Source of the DNA: Halobacteroides halobius DSM 5150
GTDB lineage: Bacteria; Bacillota; Halanaerobiia; Halobacteroidales; Halobacteroidaceae
Length of the DNA stretch: 64,000 nucleotides
Direction of reading: 5' to 3'
NCBI RefSeq assembly: GCF_000328625.1
Contig: NC_019978.1
Span: forward strand, 2,170,001 to 2,234,000
The notes under the pieces are model-generated. The model worked only from the letters and a program-made list of their open reading frames with translations. It was not told where the DNA came from and did not search any database. Within the stretch, counting starts at the first letter, position 1. Each line of letters begins with the position of its first letter. The position numbers and the translations under genes are program-made. Shown one piece after another: positions 15,276 to 24,111 of the stretch.

Positions 15276-16967
15276 CTACTTTCTTGGGTCTCCATATTCT
15301 ATTGGATTATCAGGATTTTTACTCCACACATACCAACCACCATCATAAACACTAATATCTTTCCAGCCCATCAAATAAGCCATAAAGAAAGCTTCACTTG
15401 CTCTCCAACCAGTTCCACAGAAAAAGCTAACTTCTTTATTAGAAGTAATCCCCCATTCTTTCCACATCTCTTTAATCTGTGGATAACTTCTTAGCGTACC
15501 ATCTACATTTTCAAAATGCTCCATATGATAAGCATCAGAACCAGCATGTCCCCATACTGCTCCAGCAATCCGTCCTTTAGGCTCAATATAACTATAACCA
15601 CTTGTCTTACCAATATATTCAGCCCAACTTCTAATACTAACTAATTCAGCATTTGGATCCTTAAGAATTTCTTTAGCCTGACGAGTATTAATAATATAAT
15701 TTGGATTCACAGGAACATCAGCACCAAAATCAGCTACAGCAGTTGGCTGGTTAACTTTCTTTTCTAACCTATAGCCTGCTTCTTGCCAAGCTTTTAAATT
15801 ACCATTTAGTAACCGAACATCCTCTACTCCAGCATACATCATTGCTGATGCTGCTCGAGCAGCTGCCATAGTAGAATTACTCCCATATAAAACTACCGTA
15901 GTATCTGTTGTAATTCCTAATTTCTCTAAATAATCTTCTAATTTTTCATCTGCTACAATATTCCAGTCAGGCTTACCTTCAATCCCATTAGTATTTAAAT
16001 GAATAGCCCCAGGAATATGTCCCTGCTTATACTTTTTAGGCTCTCCATAACTTACTTCCACAATTTTATAGTCATTACGATCTTTGTTGTTAATTAATTT
16101 TTTAACCCAAGCTGGATAAACTAACTTTTGATAGTTGGCTAGTTTCTTCATTGGTAAATCATCATTTGCTGCCCAAGTACTAATTCCTGCCTTATAAACA
16201 ACTACATTATTATATCCTAGATTCATTAGCTTGTTAGCTACTGTAGTACTTTTAGCACTACCATAACCATATACTACAACTTTTTTATCTTTTGTAACAC
16301 CTTTCTTCTTTAAAACAGATTTTAATTTTTTAGCTTTCAATTTATTTGCTAAAGAATAAGGTAATTGAGCTGCACCTTTAATATGTCCCCCTCTAACTTC
16401 TCCTTTTAACTTCCAACCATTATATGCAACATCACTACGAACATCAACTACTGCTAAACTCTCTGCTCCTAATTTAGTTGCTAGTTCTTCTGTAGTAATA
16501 ATTTCTACCTTTTTATTAGCTAATAACTGTTCATAGGGCCAACCAGCCTGTCCACCTTCTAAAATATAAAGTCGCTGTTCTTTAATACCTTGCGAAGATA
16601 AATATTTATATGTTCTTTCGGCTCCTCCACCACCCCGTGGACAGACAATTACAATATCATTATTTGACTTCTTAAGTTGTGGTAAAATTTTATCTAACTT
16701 AGCTTGATCCTGTTTTGATTTTACTGGATAGGCAGATGTGCTAATTGCTCCTTGGATATGATGCTTCTTAAAATCTTCTTGTGGTTGAATATCTACTAAG
16801 AAGAAGTCTTTTTCCTGCTCTATGCTTTGCTTTAACTTCTTAGGAGCATAATATTTAAAATTACTTCCTCCTATTAACCAATCAAAAAACCCAGCCATTG
16901 TTACCGTACTTACTGCAAAAACCATTACTAAAGATAGTACTGTGATTAATCCATATTTCTTCTTCAT
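15276..16967 (-). CDS. Exported protein with four rhodanese domains
   Basis: A 563-residue sulfurtransferase-like protein with an N-terminal signal segment (LITVLSLVMVFAVSTVTMA). Four rhodanese domains follow, at about residues 38-150, 155-275, 280-410 and 425-560. Cysteine is kept in the active-site loops of domain 1 (CPRGGGGAER, C109) and domain 4 (CGTGWRAS, C517). Domains 2 and 3 lack it (YGYGSAKS, YGSNSTMA) and are probably structural. It acts outside the cytoplasm. The first 150 residues and the ribosome site are nearly identical to the rhodanese gene at 18097, so the two arose by duplication. Confidence 0.88.
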   Translation of the reverse strand: MKKKYGLITVLSLVMVFAVSTVTMAGFFDWLIGGSNFKYYAPKKLKQSIEQEKDFFLVDIQPQEDFKKHHIQGAISTSAYPVKSKQDQAKLDKILPQLKKSNNDIVIVCPRGGGGAERTYKYLSSQGIKEQRLYILEGGQAGWPYEQLLANKKVEIITTEELATKLGAESLAVVDVRSDVAYNGWKLKGEVRGGHIKGAAQLPYSLANKLKAKKLKSVLKKKGVTKDKKVVVYGYGSAKSTTVANKLMNLGYNNVVVYKAGISTWAANDDLPMKKLANYQKLVYPAWVKKLINNKDRNDYKIVEVSYGEPKKYKQGHIPGAIHLNTNGIEGKPDWNIVADEKLEDYLEKLGITTDTTVVLYGSNSTMAAARAASAMMYAGVEDVRLLNGNLKAWQEAGYRLEKKVNQPTAVADFGADVPVNPNYIINTRQAKEILKDPNAELVSIRSWAEYIGKTSGYSYIEPKGRIAGAVWGHAGSDAYHMEHFENVDGTLRSYPQIKEMWKEWGITSNKEVSFFCGTGWRASEAFFMAYLMGWKDISVYDGGWYVWSKNPDNPIEYGDPRK

Positions 16968-16991
16968 TATATAACCTCCTAATTTTTATAA

Positions 16992-17561
16992 TTATACTTT
17001 AACTACTCCATTAGAATTAAGCGAGTCCAATATTTCGTACATATTACTAATGTTACCAATCTCTAATTTCTCTTCTAATCCATAATAATCTAAACAAGTT
17101 CCACAAGACAAAATAGTTACTCCTTTAGCTTCTAATTCTTTTAAATGTTCTTTAGCTTCTTGATTTAAAGTTGGCACTTTAACCCCACTGTTGATAAAAA
17201 TAATCTTATTAGGCACAGGAGTTACATTTAACAAAGTACTGATAAATCCTTTCATCAAAACGTTCCCTAATTCTTCTGCTCCTTCTCCTAAAGTAGCGCT
17301 AGTAATAAAGTAAACCTTTCCTTGACTATCTTCTTTATCTTCTGTTGTTTCATCAGCTAACTTTTCAATTGTTAATTTATAATAATTCTCTTCCTCTAAA
17401 GTACTAACTTTACAGTTCATTTTCTTAGCTAACTTAGCCACATTCTCTGCTTGTACCTGATCATCAACAGTTACAATTACCTTATCTTCTTCTTCTAAAG
17501 CTTGTTTAGTCTTAACCACAGGTTTTGGACAATCAAGTCCTCTAGCATTTAATTCTTTCAT
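16992..17561 (-). CDS. yedF: Selenium metabolism protein YedF (TusA-like plus DsrE-like)
   Basis: About 189 residues. AGGAG with an 8-base gap selects ATG 17561; the GTG at 17570 touches that site. The N-terminal 75 residues are TusA-like with LNARGLDCPKPVV (Cys near 10). The second half is DsrE-like with TILSCGTCLDYYGL, two cysteines near residue 155. Proteins of this two-domain type accompany selenium-using pathways and are thought to handle sulfur or selenium as persulfide or perselenide. It stands upstream of the four-domain rhodanese gene. Confidence 0.9.
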   Translation of the reverse strand: MKELNARGLDCPKPVVKTKQALEEEDKVIVTVDDQVQAENVAKLAKKMNCKVSTLEEENYYKLTIEKLADETTEDKEDSQGKVYFITSATLGEGAEELGNVLMKGFISTLLNVTPVPNKIIFINSGVKVPTLNQEAKEHLKELEAKGVTILSCGTCLDYYGLEEKLEIGNISNMYEILDSLNSNGVVKV

Positions 17562-17638
17562 CACTACCACTCCTCTGTAAAATATTTAATTAAAACAAAT
17601 AAAACTAAAATTTTCTCTCTTCTTTACAAAATTTTAAT

Positions 17639-17971
17639 CTACCTTTCTTCTTCATCCTCAATAAATCTCTCCATTACCCAAACAGCTACTTCACCAGTGA
17701 TTTGAATACAGTGGTTGGCCCGTTGTTCCTGACTACCAAAATCATCAAAATCTTTAGTAAATACTCGACAACAAGTAGAACCATATTCTTCTTTGATATG
17801 TAAATCAGCATTAGCTGGAAAACATTCTTCTGACATAGCAGCTCCTGGTTAAGTTCGACCATAATTAAGTCCTAAAGCCATAACTCCACCACTAACTGCT
17901 CCACATAGACATTTTGATTTTCCAATTCCAATGGAGAAACCAGAAGCTAATTTAACCATCTCAGGCGGCAT
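17639..17971 (-). pseudogene. C_GCAxxG_C_C-type redox protein with in-frame TAA
   Basis: From ATG 17971 the frame reads 40 codons (LASGFSIGIGKSKCLCGAVS, then MALGLNYGRT), then TAA at 17849-17851, then 69 more codons in the same frame (PGAAMSEECF to the end, including YGSTCCRVF). The family usually has GRTKPG here, so AAA to TAA is the likely change. The N-terminal part with the first conserved cysteine also appears missing. The stop is TAA, not TGA, so selenocysteine is excluded. The downstream part could still be made from ATG 17836. Confidence 0.7.
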
Positions 17972-18096
17972 TTCCTCTACTATTAATTCATTATTATTAC
18001 CTTCTTTTTATAAATTAAACTTATACTCAGTATAAATAATTTATATCATTATAATGAATTCTATGTTTGAAATATTATTCCTTCTTTTACATAAAC

Positions 18097-19368
18097 TTAA
18101 TTTTCTAACTTTAGTTCTTTAAGATTGGCCCATCTATAAAATGACTGATCATAATTTTCAGCCTTATTATAACCCATTATTCTTAAAACAAGTGTTAAAT
18201 AAGCTGAGCGAATACCTCCTGTGCAATAACTAGCAATCTGGTCACCTTTTCTAAGACCAGCTTCTTTAAATATTTTTTCTAATTTTTGCGGACTCTTTAA
18301 ATTCCCGTTTTGGTCTAACAAATTTTTATAAGGAAGCGAAATAGCACCTGGAAGATGGCCTCCTCTGGCTTCACCAAAATTAGTTGCCCCTTGATATTCA
18401 TTTTCACTTCTACTATCTAAAATCTTAATCTGATTAGTATTAATTATCCAATCTTTATTAAGTTCTGTTATCTTTAAATCACTACTTTGTGTTTTAACAT
18501 TTTGTTTAGATACTGGATAATTATTCTTTTGCCAATAACTCCAGCCGCCATCTAAAATTTTGGTATTTTTTATTCCGGCCATTCTTAACATCCAAACAAT
18601 TCTACCTTCTTCTCCCCAACCTTGTGGAGAAATAGCATAAACAACTATATTTTTATTTTTTGCTACTCCAATGTTAGATAATTTTTCTGCTAATTTATCT
18701 GCACTCAGTACTGTACCCCACTTTTTATCTCCAGGCTTTCCATTCATATTACAAAATTGCTGCCAAGTTACTGCTACTGCTCCTGGAATATGTCCATTAT
18801 CATAAGCTTCTTTTCCTCTAGCATCTAACACTAATAGATTATCATTATTTAAGTTGTTAAGCAGCCAAGTTGGCCCTGTAATAAAACTACTATTTGGATA
18901 CTCACTATAATCTCTTTGTGCCAATAAATTATTATATGGCCAACCTTTCTGTCCATTTTCTAATATATATAATCTCTTTTCCTTTATTCCTTGAGAAGAT
19001 AAATATTTATATGTTCTTTCAGCTCCTCCACCACCTCGAGGACAAACAATTACAATATCATTATCTGACTTTTTAAGTTGTGGTAAAATCTTATCTAACT
19101 TAGCTTTATCTTGCTTTGATTTTACTGGATAAGCAGATGTACCAATAGCCCCTTGAATATGGTGCTTCTTAAAATCTTCTTGTGGTTGAATATCTACTAA
19201 TAAAAATTCCTTTTCCTTCTCTATACTTTGCTTTAACTTCTTAGGAAAATAATATTTAAAATTACTTTCTCCTATTAACCAATCAAAAAACCCGGCCATT
19301 GTTACCGTACTTACTGCAAAAACCATTACTAAAGATAGTACTGTGATTAATCCATATTTATTCTTCAT
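18097..19368 (-). CDS. Exported protein with three rhodanese domains
   Basis: About 423 residues, ATG 19368 behind AGGAGG. It has the same signal segment as the 15276 gene and then three rhodanese domains (about 38-150, 160-285, 295-420). Active-site cysteines are in domain 1 (CPRGGGGAER, C109) and domain 3 (CTGGIRSA, C382). Domain 2 has YAISPQGWG in place of a cysteine loop. Domains 2 and 3 resemble the common two-domain thiosulfate sulfurtransferases rather than the 15276 protein, so the N-terminal part was probably swapped or duplicated onto a different enzyme. Confidence 0.87.
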   Translation of the reverse strand: MKNKYGLITVLSLVMVFAVSTVTMAGFFDWLIGESNFKYYFPKKLKQSIEKEKEFLLVDIQPQEDFKKHHIQGAIGTSAYPVKSKQDKAKLDKILPQLKKSDNDIVIVCPRGGGGAERTYKYLSSQGIKEKRLYILENGQKGWPYNNLLAQRDYSEYPNSSFITGPTWLLNNLNNDNLLVLDARGKEAYDNGHIPGAVAVTWQQFCNMNGKPGDKKWGTVLSADKLAEKLSNIGVAKNKNIVVYAISPQGWGEEGRIVWMLRMAGIKNTKILDGGWSYWQKNNYPVSKQNVKTQSSDLKITELNKDWIINTNQIKILDSRSENEYQGATNFGEARGGHLPGAISLPYKNLLDQNGNLKSPQKLEKIFKEAGLRKGDQIASYCTGGIRSAYLTLVLRIMGYNKAENYDQSFYRWANLKELKLEN

Positions 19369-19393
19369 TATATAACCTCCTAATTTTTTATAA

Positions 19394-19516
19394 TTATATT
19401 TCAACTACTGCACTAAAAGTATCTAAACCTAATTCTTCTGCTCCACATAAACATTTAAACTTTCCAATTCGAATGGGAAAACCAGAAGCTAAATTAACCT
19501 TTTTGTTCTGTTGCAT
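19394..19516 (-). pseudogene. Remnant of C_GCAxxG_C_C-type gene
   Basis: A 40-codon frame contains VNLASGFPIRIGKFKCLCGA, nearly the same as a segment of the broken gene at 17639, then diverges and stops just before the rhodanese gene. It looks like the leftover of a duplicated unit of C_GCAxxG gene plus rhodanese. Confidence 0.6.
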
Positions 19517-19635
19517 AATTTTAGCTCTTTTTTGAGTTTTTATATAAGGGGATTTTATTATAAATATAATTTTTATTTATATAACTGCTAAAAAAAGATA
19601 CGTAATTATAACACAATAAATAATTTATAAATTAT

Positions 19636-21603
19636 TTATATCTCAAATTTTTCAACGACCTCATTTAATTCTTCAGCTCTAACAGTAAGTTCATCAGCTG
19701 AATTAGCTATCTCTTCTGACATATTCTTAATATCATCTGAAGCGTTCATTAGTTGATCGCTATTTTGCGCCAAGTCTTGGGCAGAAACAGATGTTTCTTC
19801 AACATAATCGACAGTATTTTCCATTGAAGTTTTAATCGTTCTAAATATCTCGCCTGTTTTTTTCACTGTCTTTTTACCTTGTTTAGCCTTATTTTTTACC
19901 TTGTTAACAGCTTCTAATCCAGCATTTGACTTAGACTGAATTTCCTCACTTAGTTCAGCAATATTCTCAGTTGCTTTAGTAGTTTCTTCTGCTAATTCTC
20001 TAATCTCATCAGCTACAACAGCGAATCCTTGACCTGCTTTACCCCTACGGGTTCTAGAACCCTCCGTAGTAGAACTTGCTCTAGCTGCTTCAATTGAAGC
20101 ATTTAATGCTAATAAATTAGTCTGTTCAGCAATATTCATAATTAACTCTACAATTTGATCAATTTCTTGCGAATGATTATCTAAATTCTTAATAACTCCT
20201 ACAGCTTCTTCAACCTCTTGATTTATTTCTTTCATATTAGAAGTTGTCTCAGCAATATTTTTGCTCCCTACTTCTATTTCTTGATTAGATTTTTGAGCAA
20301 AACTAGTTACTTCTTGACTAGAGGCAGAAATTTGTTGGATTCCAGAAGCCATATCTTCCAGAGCCTCATTATTAGTTTGAACAGTTGCACTCCCCTCTTC
20401 TGCTACAGCAGATAGTTCTTCACTAGAAGCGGATAAATTCTCTACTGTATCTATTATACTTTCTACCATGTCCCTTAGATTATTCCTCATATGGTTTAGC
20501 TGTTGAACTAAATTACCAACTTCATCTTGACTGTTTACATTTAATGAAGAAATATCTAATTTTCCATTAGCTATTTTTTTAGCAAATTTAGCAGCAGCAA
20601 CTAAAGGCTGACTAAACTTATTAGCAACAAATACAGCCACACCTATAATAACAACTGTAGAGATTGAAATAACTCCTAGTACTAATTTATAAGCTGAATT
20701 TAACTTACTAGCTAATTCTGACTTTTCAATTACAGATATAAACTTCCAACCTGTAATTGGAGAAGTATAAACATTCATCAAATAATCTTTTTGCTTCATA
20801 GTTACTGTAAAGTTATCTTGTTTTATTTGAGAGATGTTATTTAACTTCTTAACTCCTAATTTTTTTATATTTTTAAAATTCAACTTGGGATTCTTCGGAT
20901 GAGCTAAAATAGTTCCATCATTAGTAGTCATAATTACATATCCAGTTTCTCCAATTTTGATATCCTTAACCATCTTAGTTAATCCTTTTAAGCTAACATC
21001 TAGCCCTTGAACCCCAATAATCTTTCCTTTATTATTTCTAATAGTGGTCACTGTACTTACAATTACTGCATCATCAGCTGACCAATAGTAGGGACTTGTC
21101 CTAGTAACCTGTTGCTTATTTCTCATTGCTACTTTATAATAGGGCCTTTCTTTAGGATTATAATTTTTAGGAACTGAATTAGCAGGCCACTGAATATAAC
21201 CCCCATTGATAGTTGCCATATAAACATATGCTGAATTAGGATGTGATTGAGCAAATTTTTGATATAACTTATAAATTTCAGCTTCAATCCCACCATTTTC
21301 TAATGGAGTTAATTTTCTTTCCTCAGGTGTGGTTTTATCCATATAGGTAGTAATTGTTTCATTAGCTTGCTTTACTTGGGACATTGTTGACAATAATTCA
21401 CAGTTTTCTTTTACAGTTTTAAAGTATAAGCTAATAGATTTATCTACCTGCTTGACTTCTTTTGTAGTAGATTCAAGAAAATTATTAGTTATCATCTTCT
21501 TCATTTTATTAGTTCCCAATAGCCCCAAAACAATTATAGGCACTAGAGCTAAAACTAAAACTATCGCAATTAATTTAGATTTAATGGTAGAAAAAATAAT
21601 CAT
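19636..21603 (-). CDS. Methyl-accepting chemotaxis protein
   Basis: A 655-residue receptor, ATG 21603 behind AAGGAGGA. A membrane helix near residues 9-27, an extracellular dCache-type sensor (about 35-290, with YYSWADD-like and [16 protein letters not shown]), a second helix near 305-325, a HAMP linker and a long cytoplasmic signalling helix pair follow. The tip of the signalling hairpin, normally NxSIEAARAGExGxGFAVVA, carries an extra stretch ([14 protein letters not shown]) in this protein. The ligand is unknown. The extra stretch is encoded by a small palindrome and may impair contact with CheA/CheW. Confidence 0.92.
   Translation of the reverse strand: MIIFSTIKSKLIAIVLVLALVPIIVLGLLGTNKMKKMITNNFLESTTKEVKQVDKSISLYFKTVKENCELLSTMSQVKQANETITTYMDKTTPEERKLTPLENGGIEAEIYKLYQKFAQSHPNSAYVYMATINGGYIQWPANSVPKNYNPKERPYYKVAMRNKQQVTRTSPYYWSADDAVIVSTVTTIRNNKGKIIGVQGLDVSLKGLTKMVKDIKIGETGYVIMTTNDGTILAHPKNPKLNFKNIKKLGVKKLNNISQIKQDNFTVTMKQKDYLMNVYTSPITGWKFISVIEKSELASKLNSAYKLVLGVISISTVVIIGVAVFVANKFSQPLVAAAKFAKKIANGKLDISSLNVNSQDEVGNLVQQLNHMRNNLRDMVESIIDTVENLSASSEELSAVAEEGSATVQTNNEALEDMASGIQQISASSQEVTSFAQKSNQEIEVGSKNIAETTSNMKEINQEVEEAVGVIKNLDNHSQEIDQIVELIMNIAEQTNLLALNASIEAARASSTTEGSRTRRGKAGQGFAVVADEIRELAEETTKATENIAELSEEIQSKSNAGLEAVNKVKNKAKQGKKTVKKTGEIFRTIKTSMENTVDYVEETSVSAQDLAQNSDQLMNASDDIKNMSEEIANSADELTVRAEELNEVVEKFEI
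20045..20069. repeat. Palindromic in-frame insertion in the chemoreceptor gene
   Basis: CTACGG, then the perfect palindrome GTTCTAGAAC, then CCT, then CCGTAG. It encodes part of the extra residues in the receptor's most conserved hairpin and looks like a small selfish palindromic element that kept the frame. Confidence 0.6.
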
Positions 21604-21655
21604 TTTCCTCCTTAAGTTTGCTGTACTTATTTTTTAAGTAAATTTAATCCTAAAA

Positions 21656-22846
21656 CTAATCTATTAACTTCTTAGCATCTCGAGCAATCACTAATTCTTC
21701 ATTAGTTGGAATAACATAGACCTTAACATTAGATTCATCAGCACTAATCTCTGTTGTTGCTCCTCTAACATCATTTTTAACTGAATCTAACTCAATCCCT
21801 AAATAATCTAAGTTAGAACAGATCTGCTCTCTTAATTCAATAGCATTTTCTCCAATACCAGCAGTAAAGACAATAGCATCTACACCATTCATTTCTGCAG
21901 TATAAGATCCAATATATTTTTTAACTCGCCCTACAAACATATCTAAAGCTAACTGAGCCCGTTCATTCCCTTCTGCAGCTGCCTCTCCTATATCCCTCAT
22001 ATCACTACTAATACCAGAAATACCTTTTAGACCACTTTCATTATTCATTAAATCATCCATCTCTTGCGGGTTTAAATCTTCCTTTTCCATAATAAATGGT
22101 ACAGCAGCTGGATCAAGATCACCACATCTAGTTCCCATTACTAAACCTTCTAAAGGAGTTAGTCCCATACTTGTATCATAAGATTTACCATTTTTGACTG
22201 CTGTTACACTAGCTCCATTACCTAAATGACAAGTAATAATTTTTAAATCTTCAATAGGTTGGCTCATTTCTTTAGCTACTTTCTTAGCTACAAATTTATG
22301 AGATGTTCCATGAGCACCATAACGTCTAATATCATGCTTTTCGTAAAGTTCATAAGGTAAAGCATACATATAAATTTCTTCAGGCATAGTTTGGTGAAAA
22401 GCAGAATCAAAAGTAGCTATTTGCTTAGCATGAGGCATTAATTCTTCACAAACTTCAATTCCCATTAAATTAGGAGGATTATGTAGTGGAGCTAAAGTAG
22501 CACATTCTTCAATCTTCTCTTTTACATCTTGGTCAATAATAACTGACTTATCAAAGTATTTACCACCTTGTACTACTCTATGCCCTACAGCATTAATTTC
22601 ATCTACACTAGAGATAACTCCAGTCTCTTTATTAGTTAAGGTATCAATCACTAACTCCATTCCTACACCATGGTCAGCAATTTCTTGTTCAATTTCAATT
22701 TCTTCTCCATTAACTTCTTGCTCTAATCGTGAGCCTTCAATACCAATTCGTTCTACTAATCCTTTAGCCAAAACTGATTCACTCTTCATATTAATTAATT
22801 GATACTTAATTGAAGAACTACCACTATTAATTACTAAAATTTTCAT
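21656..22846 (-). CDS. ackA: Acetate kinase
   Basis: A 396-residue enzyme that turns acetyl phosphate and ADP into acetate and ATP. It begins KILVINSGSSSIKYQL and has AFHQTMP, HLGNGAS and FTAGIGENA, all typical motifs. Length is normal. It is last in the trxB-trxA-grdC-grdD-ackA group and takes the acetyl phosphate made by GrdC/GrdD, giving one ATP per betaine or glycine. A stem-loop separates it from grdD. Confidence 0.97.
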   Translation of the reverse strand: MKILVINSGSSSIKYQLINMKSESVLAKGLVERIGIEGSRLEQEVNGEEIEIEQEIADHGVGMELVIDTLTNKETGVISSVDEINAVGHRVVQGGKYFDKSVIIDQDVKEKIEECATLAPLHNPPNLMGIEVCEELMPHAKQIATFDSAFHQTMPEEIYMYALPYELYEKHDIRRYGAHGTSHKFVAKKVAKEMSQPIEDLKIITCHLGNGASVTAVKNGKSYDTSMGLTPLEGLVMGTRCGDLDPAAVPFIMEKEDLNPQEMDDLMNNESGLKGISGISSDMRDIGEAAAEGNERAQLALDMFVGRVKKYIGSYTAEMNGVDAIVFTAGIGENAIELREQICSNLDYLGIELDSVKNDVRGATTEISADESNVKVYVIPTNEELVIARDAKKLID

Positions 22847-22880
22847 TTTACTGCCCCCTTATCCTGCCTGAAAATATAGT

Positions 22881-22913
22881 AAAGCCGCCCTAGAATTAAC
22901 CAAGAGCGACTTT
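22881..22913 (-). terminator. Stem-loop between grdD and ackA
   Basis: On the minus strand AAAGTCGCTCTTGG pairs imperfectly with CTAGGGCGGCTTT. It probably reduces, but does not end, readthrough into ackA. Confidence 0.5.
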
Positions 22914-22922
22914 ATTTTAAAA

Positions 22923-24083
22923 TTAACCAATAAACCCGTCTTCCTGTAAAATCTCCATAGCTTCTTCTTCATCTTCACTAGCAACCATTACTACAGGTCC
23001 TGTACAACCCATTCCACTTTCTGCATAAATATCTTCTTCCCATAAAGCATGCACAGCATCATCTAAAGTTAAGATATCAATACCAGAGATTTCTTCATCT
23101 ACTGTTTTAGATGGAGGAGCAGAAACTTCTTCACTAGAAGCTGCATTACTACTTTCAACATCAGCAATAATTTCTTCTAAACCTGCCTTATTAACTGATT
23201 TAAATTCATCTGTAGCTAACTTAGTAAGTTCACCTTGAGCTGCATCTGCTGCATATCTTATTGCTCCTGCAATTACTGGAGCGCCTGAAGCTCTAGAGAT
23301 AATATTAATAATTTGGTCATAATCTTCTCCAACTCCAGGACCATAACCAAACCCTAAGGATTCATAACTACCTCCAGTAGTAAAGGCACCAAATACTTTC
23401 ATTAATAAATTACCTGTTAAAGTATCAGTTACCATGACATCAGCTGAGCCTTGTAATAAGTCATTTCCCCGCATTACACAGCCACCATCAGCTCGAACTG
23501 TTTGAGCAAAGTTAATATCATAGCCGTTATCCTTTAATTCTTTAAGAGCCTGCTCTACTTGTCGAGCACCATCAACATTTAAGATACCTAGTGATGGATT
23601 TTGATTTCCTAGTGCCTTAGCAGCAATAATACCATAAATAGCATTCCTGACCATAGCAGTGATGCGGTTAGTAGCAGAAGTACCTGTAGAAGTAGCCAGT
23701 AACATTTCTTGACCTAAACCAGGAGTTATAATTCTTCCTACTGTAGAAACGCCGATAGGAAAGTTAAAGTGATTAGTAACACAAGCATCAATCTCTCCTG
23801 CTTGTAATAACTTTTCCATTTTGTCATGTGCTTCTTCTTCACAATCTGTCTCATAAATTATCTCTAAATCTGTATCAACTTGTGGCCCGATTAACTTTAC
23901 TTCAAGATCAGAATCTTTATTAGCTGCTAATTCTGCTCCTTTTATAACTTCCTCAATACCATGTTCACTTCCTAAAGTAGTAATTCCTACTTTAGTTTTT
24001 CCTCCGTATTCACCTGATTCAAGTGCATCAGCTAGTTGATTAAAAACTTGGGCCACTTGCTGTTTAGATTGATTGGTAGCCAT
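22923..24083 (-). CDS. grdD: Glycine/betaine reductase protein C, GrdD
   Basis: A 386-residue subunit of protein C, which takes the carboxymethyl group from the selenoprotein GrdA and releases it as acetyl phosphate. It has the phosphotransacetylase-like core (GYGPGVGEDYDQIINIISRA) and ends with GMGCTGPVVM. C360 in that motif corresponds to the published catalytic thiol Cys359 of Eubacterium acidaminophilum GrdD. It follows grdC by 28 bases. The protein is very acidic, as expected for a salt-adapted cell. Confidence 0.95.
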   Translation of the reverse strand: MATNQSKQQVAQVFNQLADALESGEYGGKTKVGITTLGSEHGIEEVIKGAELAANKDSDLEVKLIGPQVDTDLEIIYETDCEEEAHDKMEKLLQAGEIDACVTNHFNFPIGVSTVGRIITPGLGQEMLLATSTGTSATNRITAMVRNAIYGIIAAKALGNQNPSLGILNVDGARQVEQALKELKDNGYDINFAQTVRADGGCVMRGNDLLQGSADVMVTDTLTGNLLMKVFGAFTTGGSYESLGFGYGPGVGEDYDQIINIISRASGAPVIAGAIRYAADAAQGELTKLATDEFKSVNKAGLEEIIADVESSNAASSEEVSAPPSKTVDEEISGIDILTLDDAVHALWEEDIYAESGMGCTGPVVMVASEDEEEAMEILQEDGFIG

Positions 24084-24111
24084 TTTCTCACCTCCTATAG
24101 TTGTGTTTTAT

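Noticed and set aside
17849-17851. Stop inside the C_GCAxxG-type gene as a selenocysteine codon
   Set aside because: The codon is TAA, not TGA, and the family usually has Lys there, so a nonsense change is more likely.
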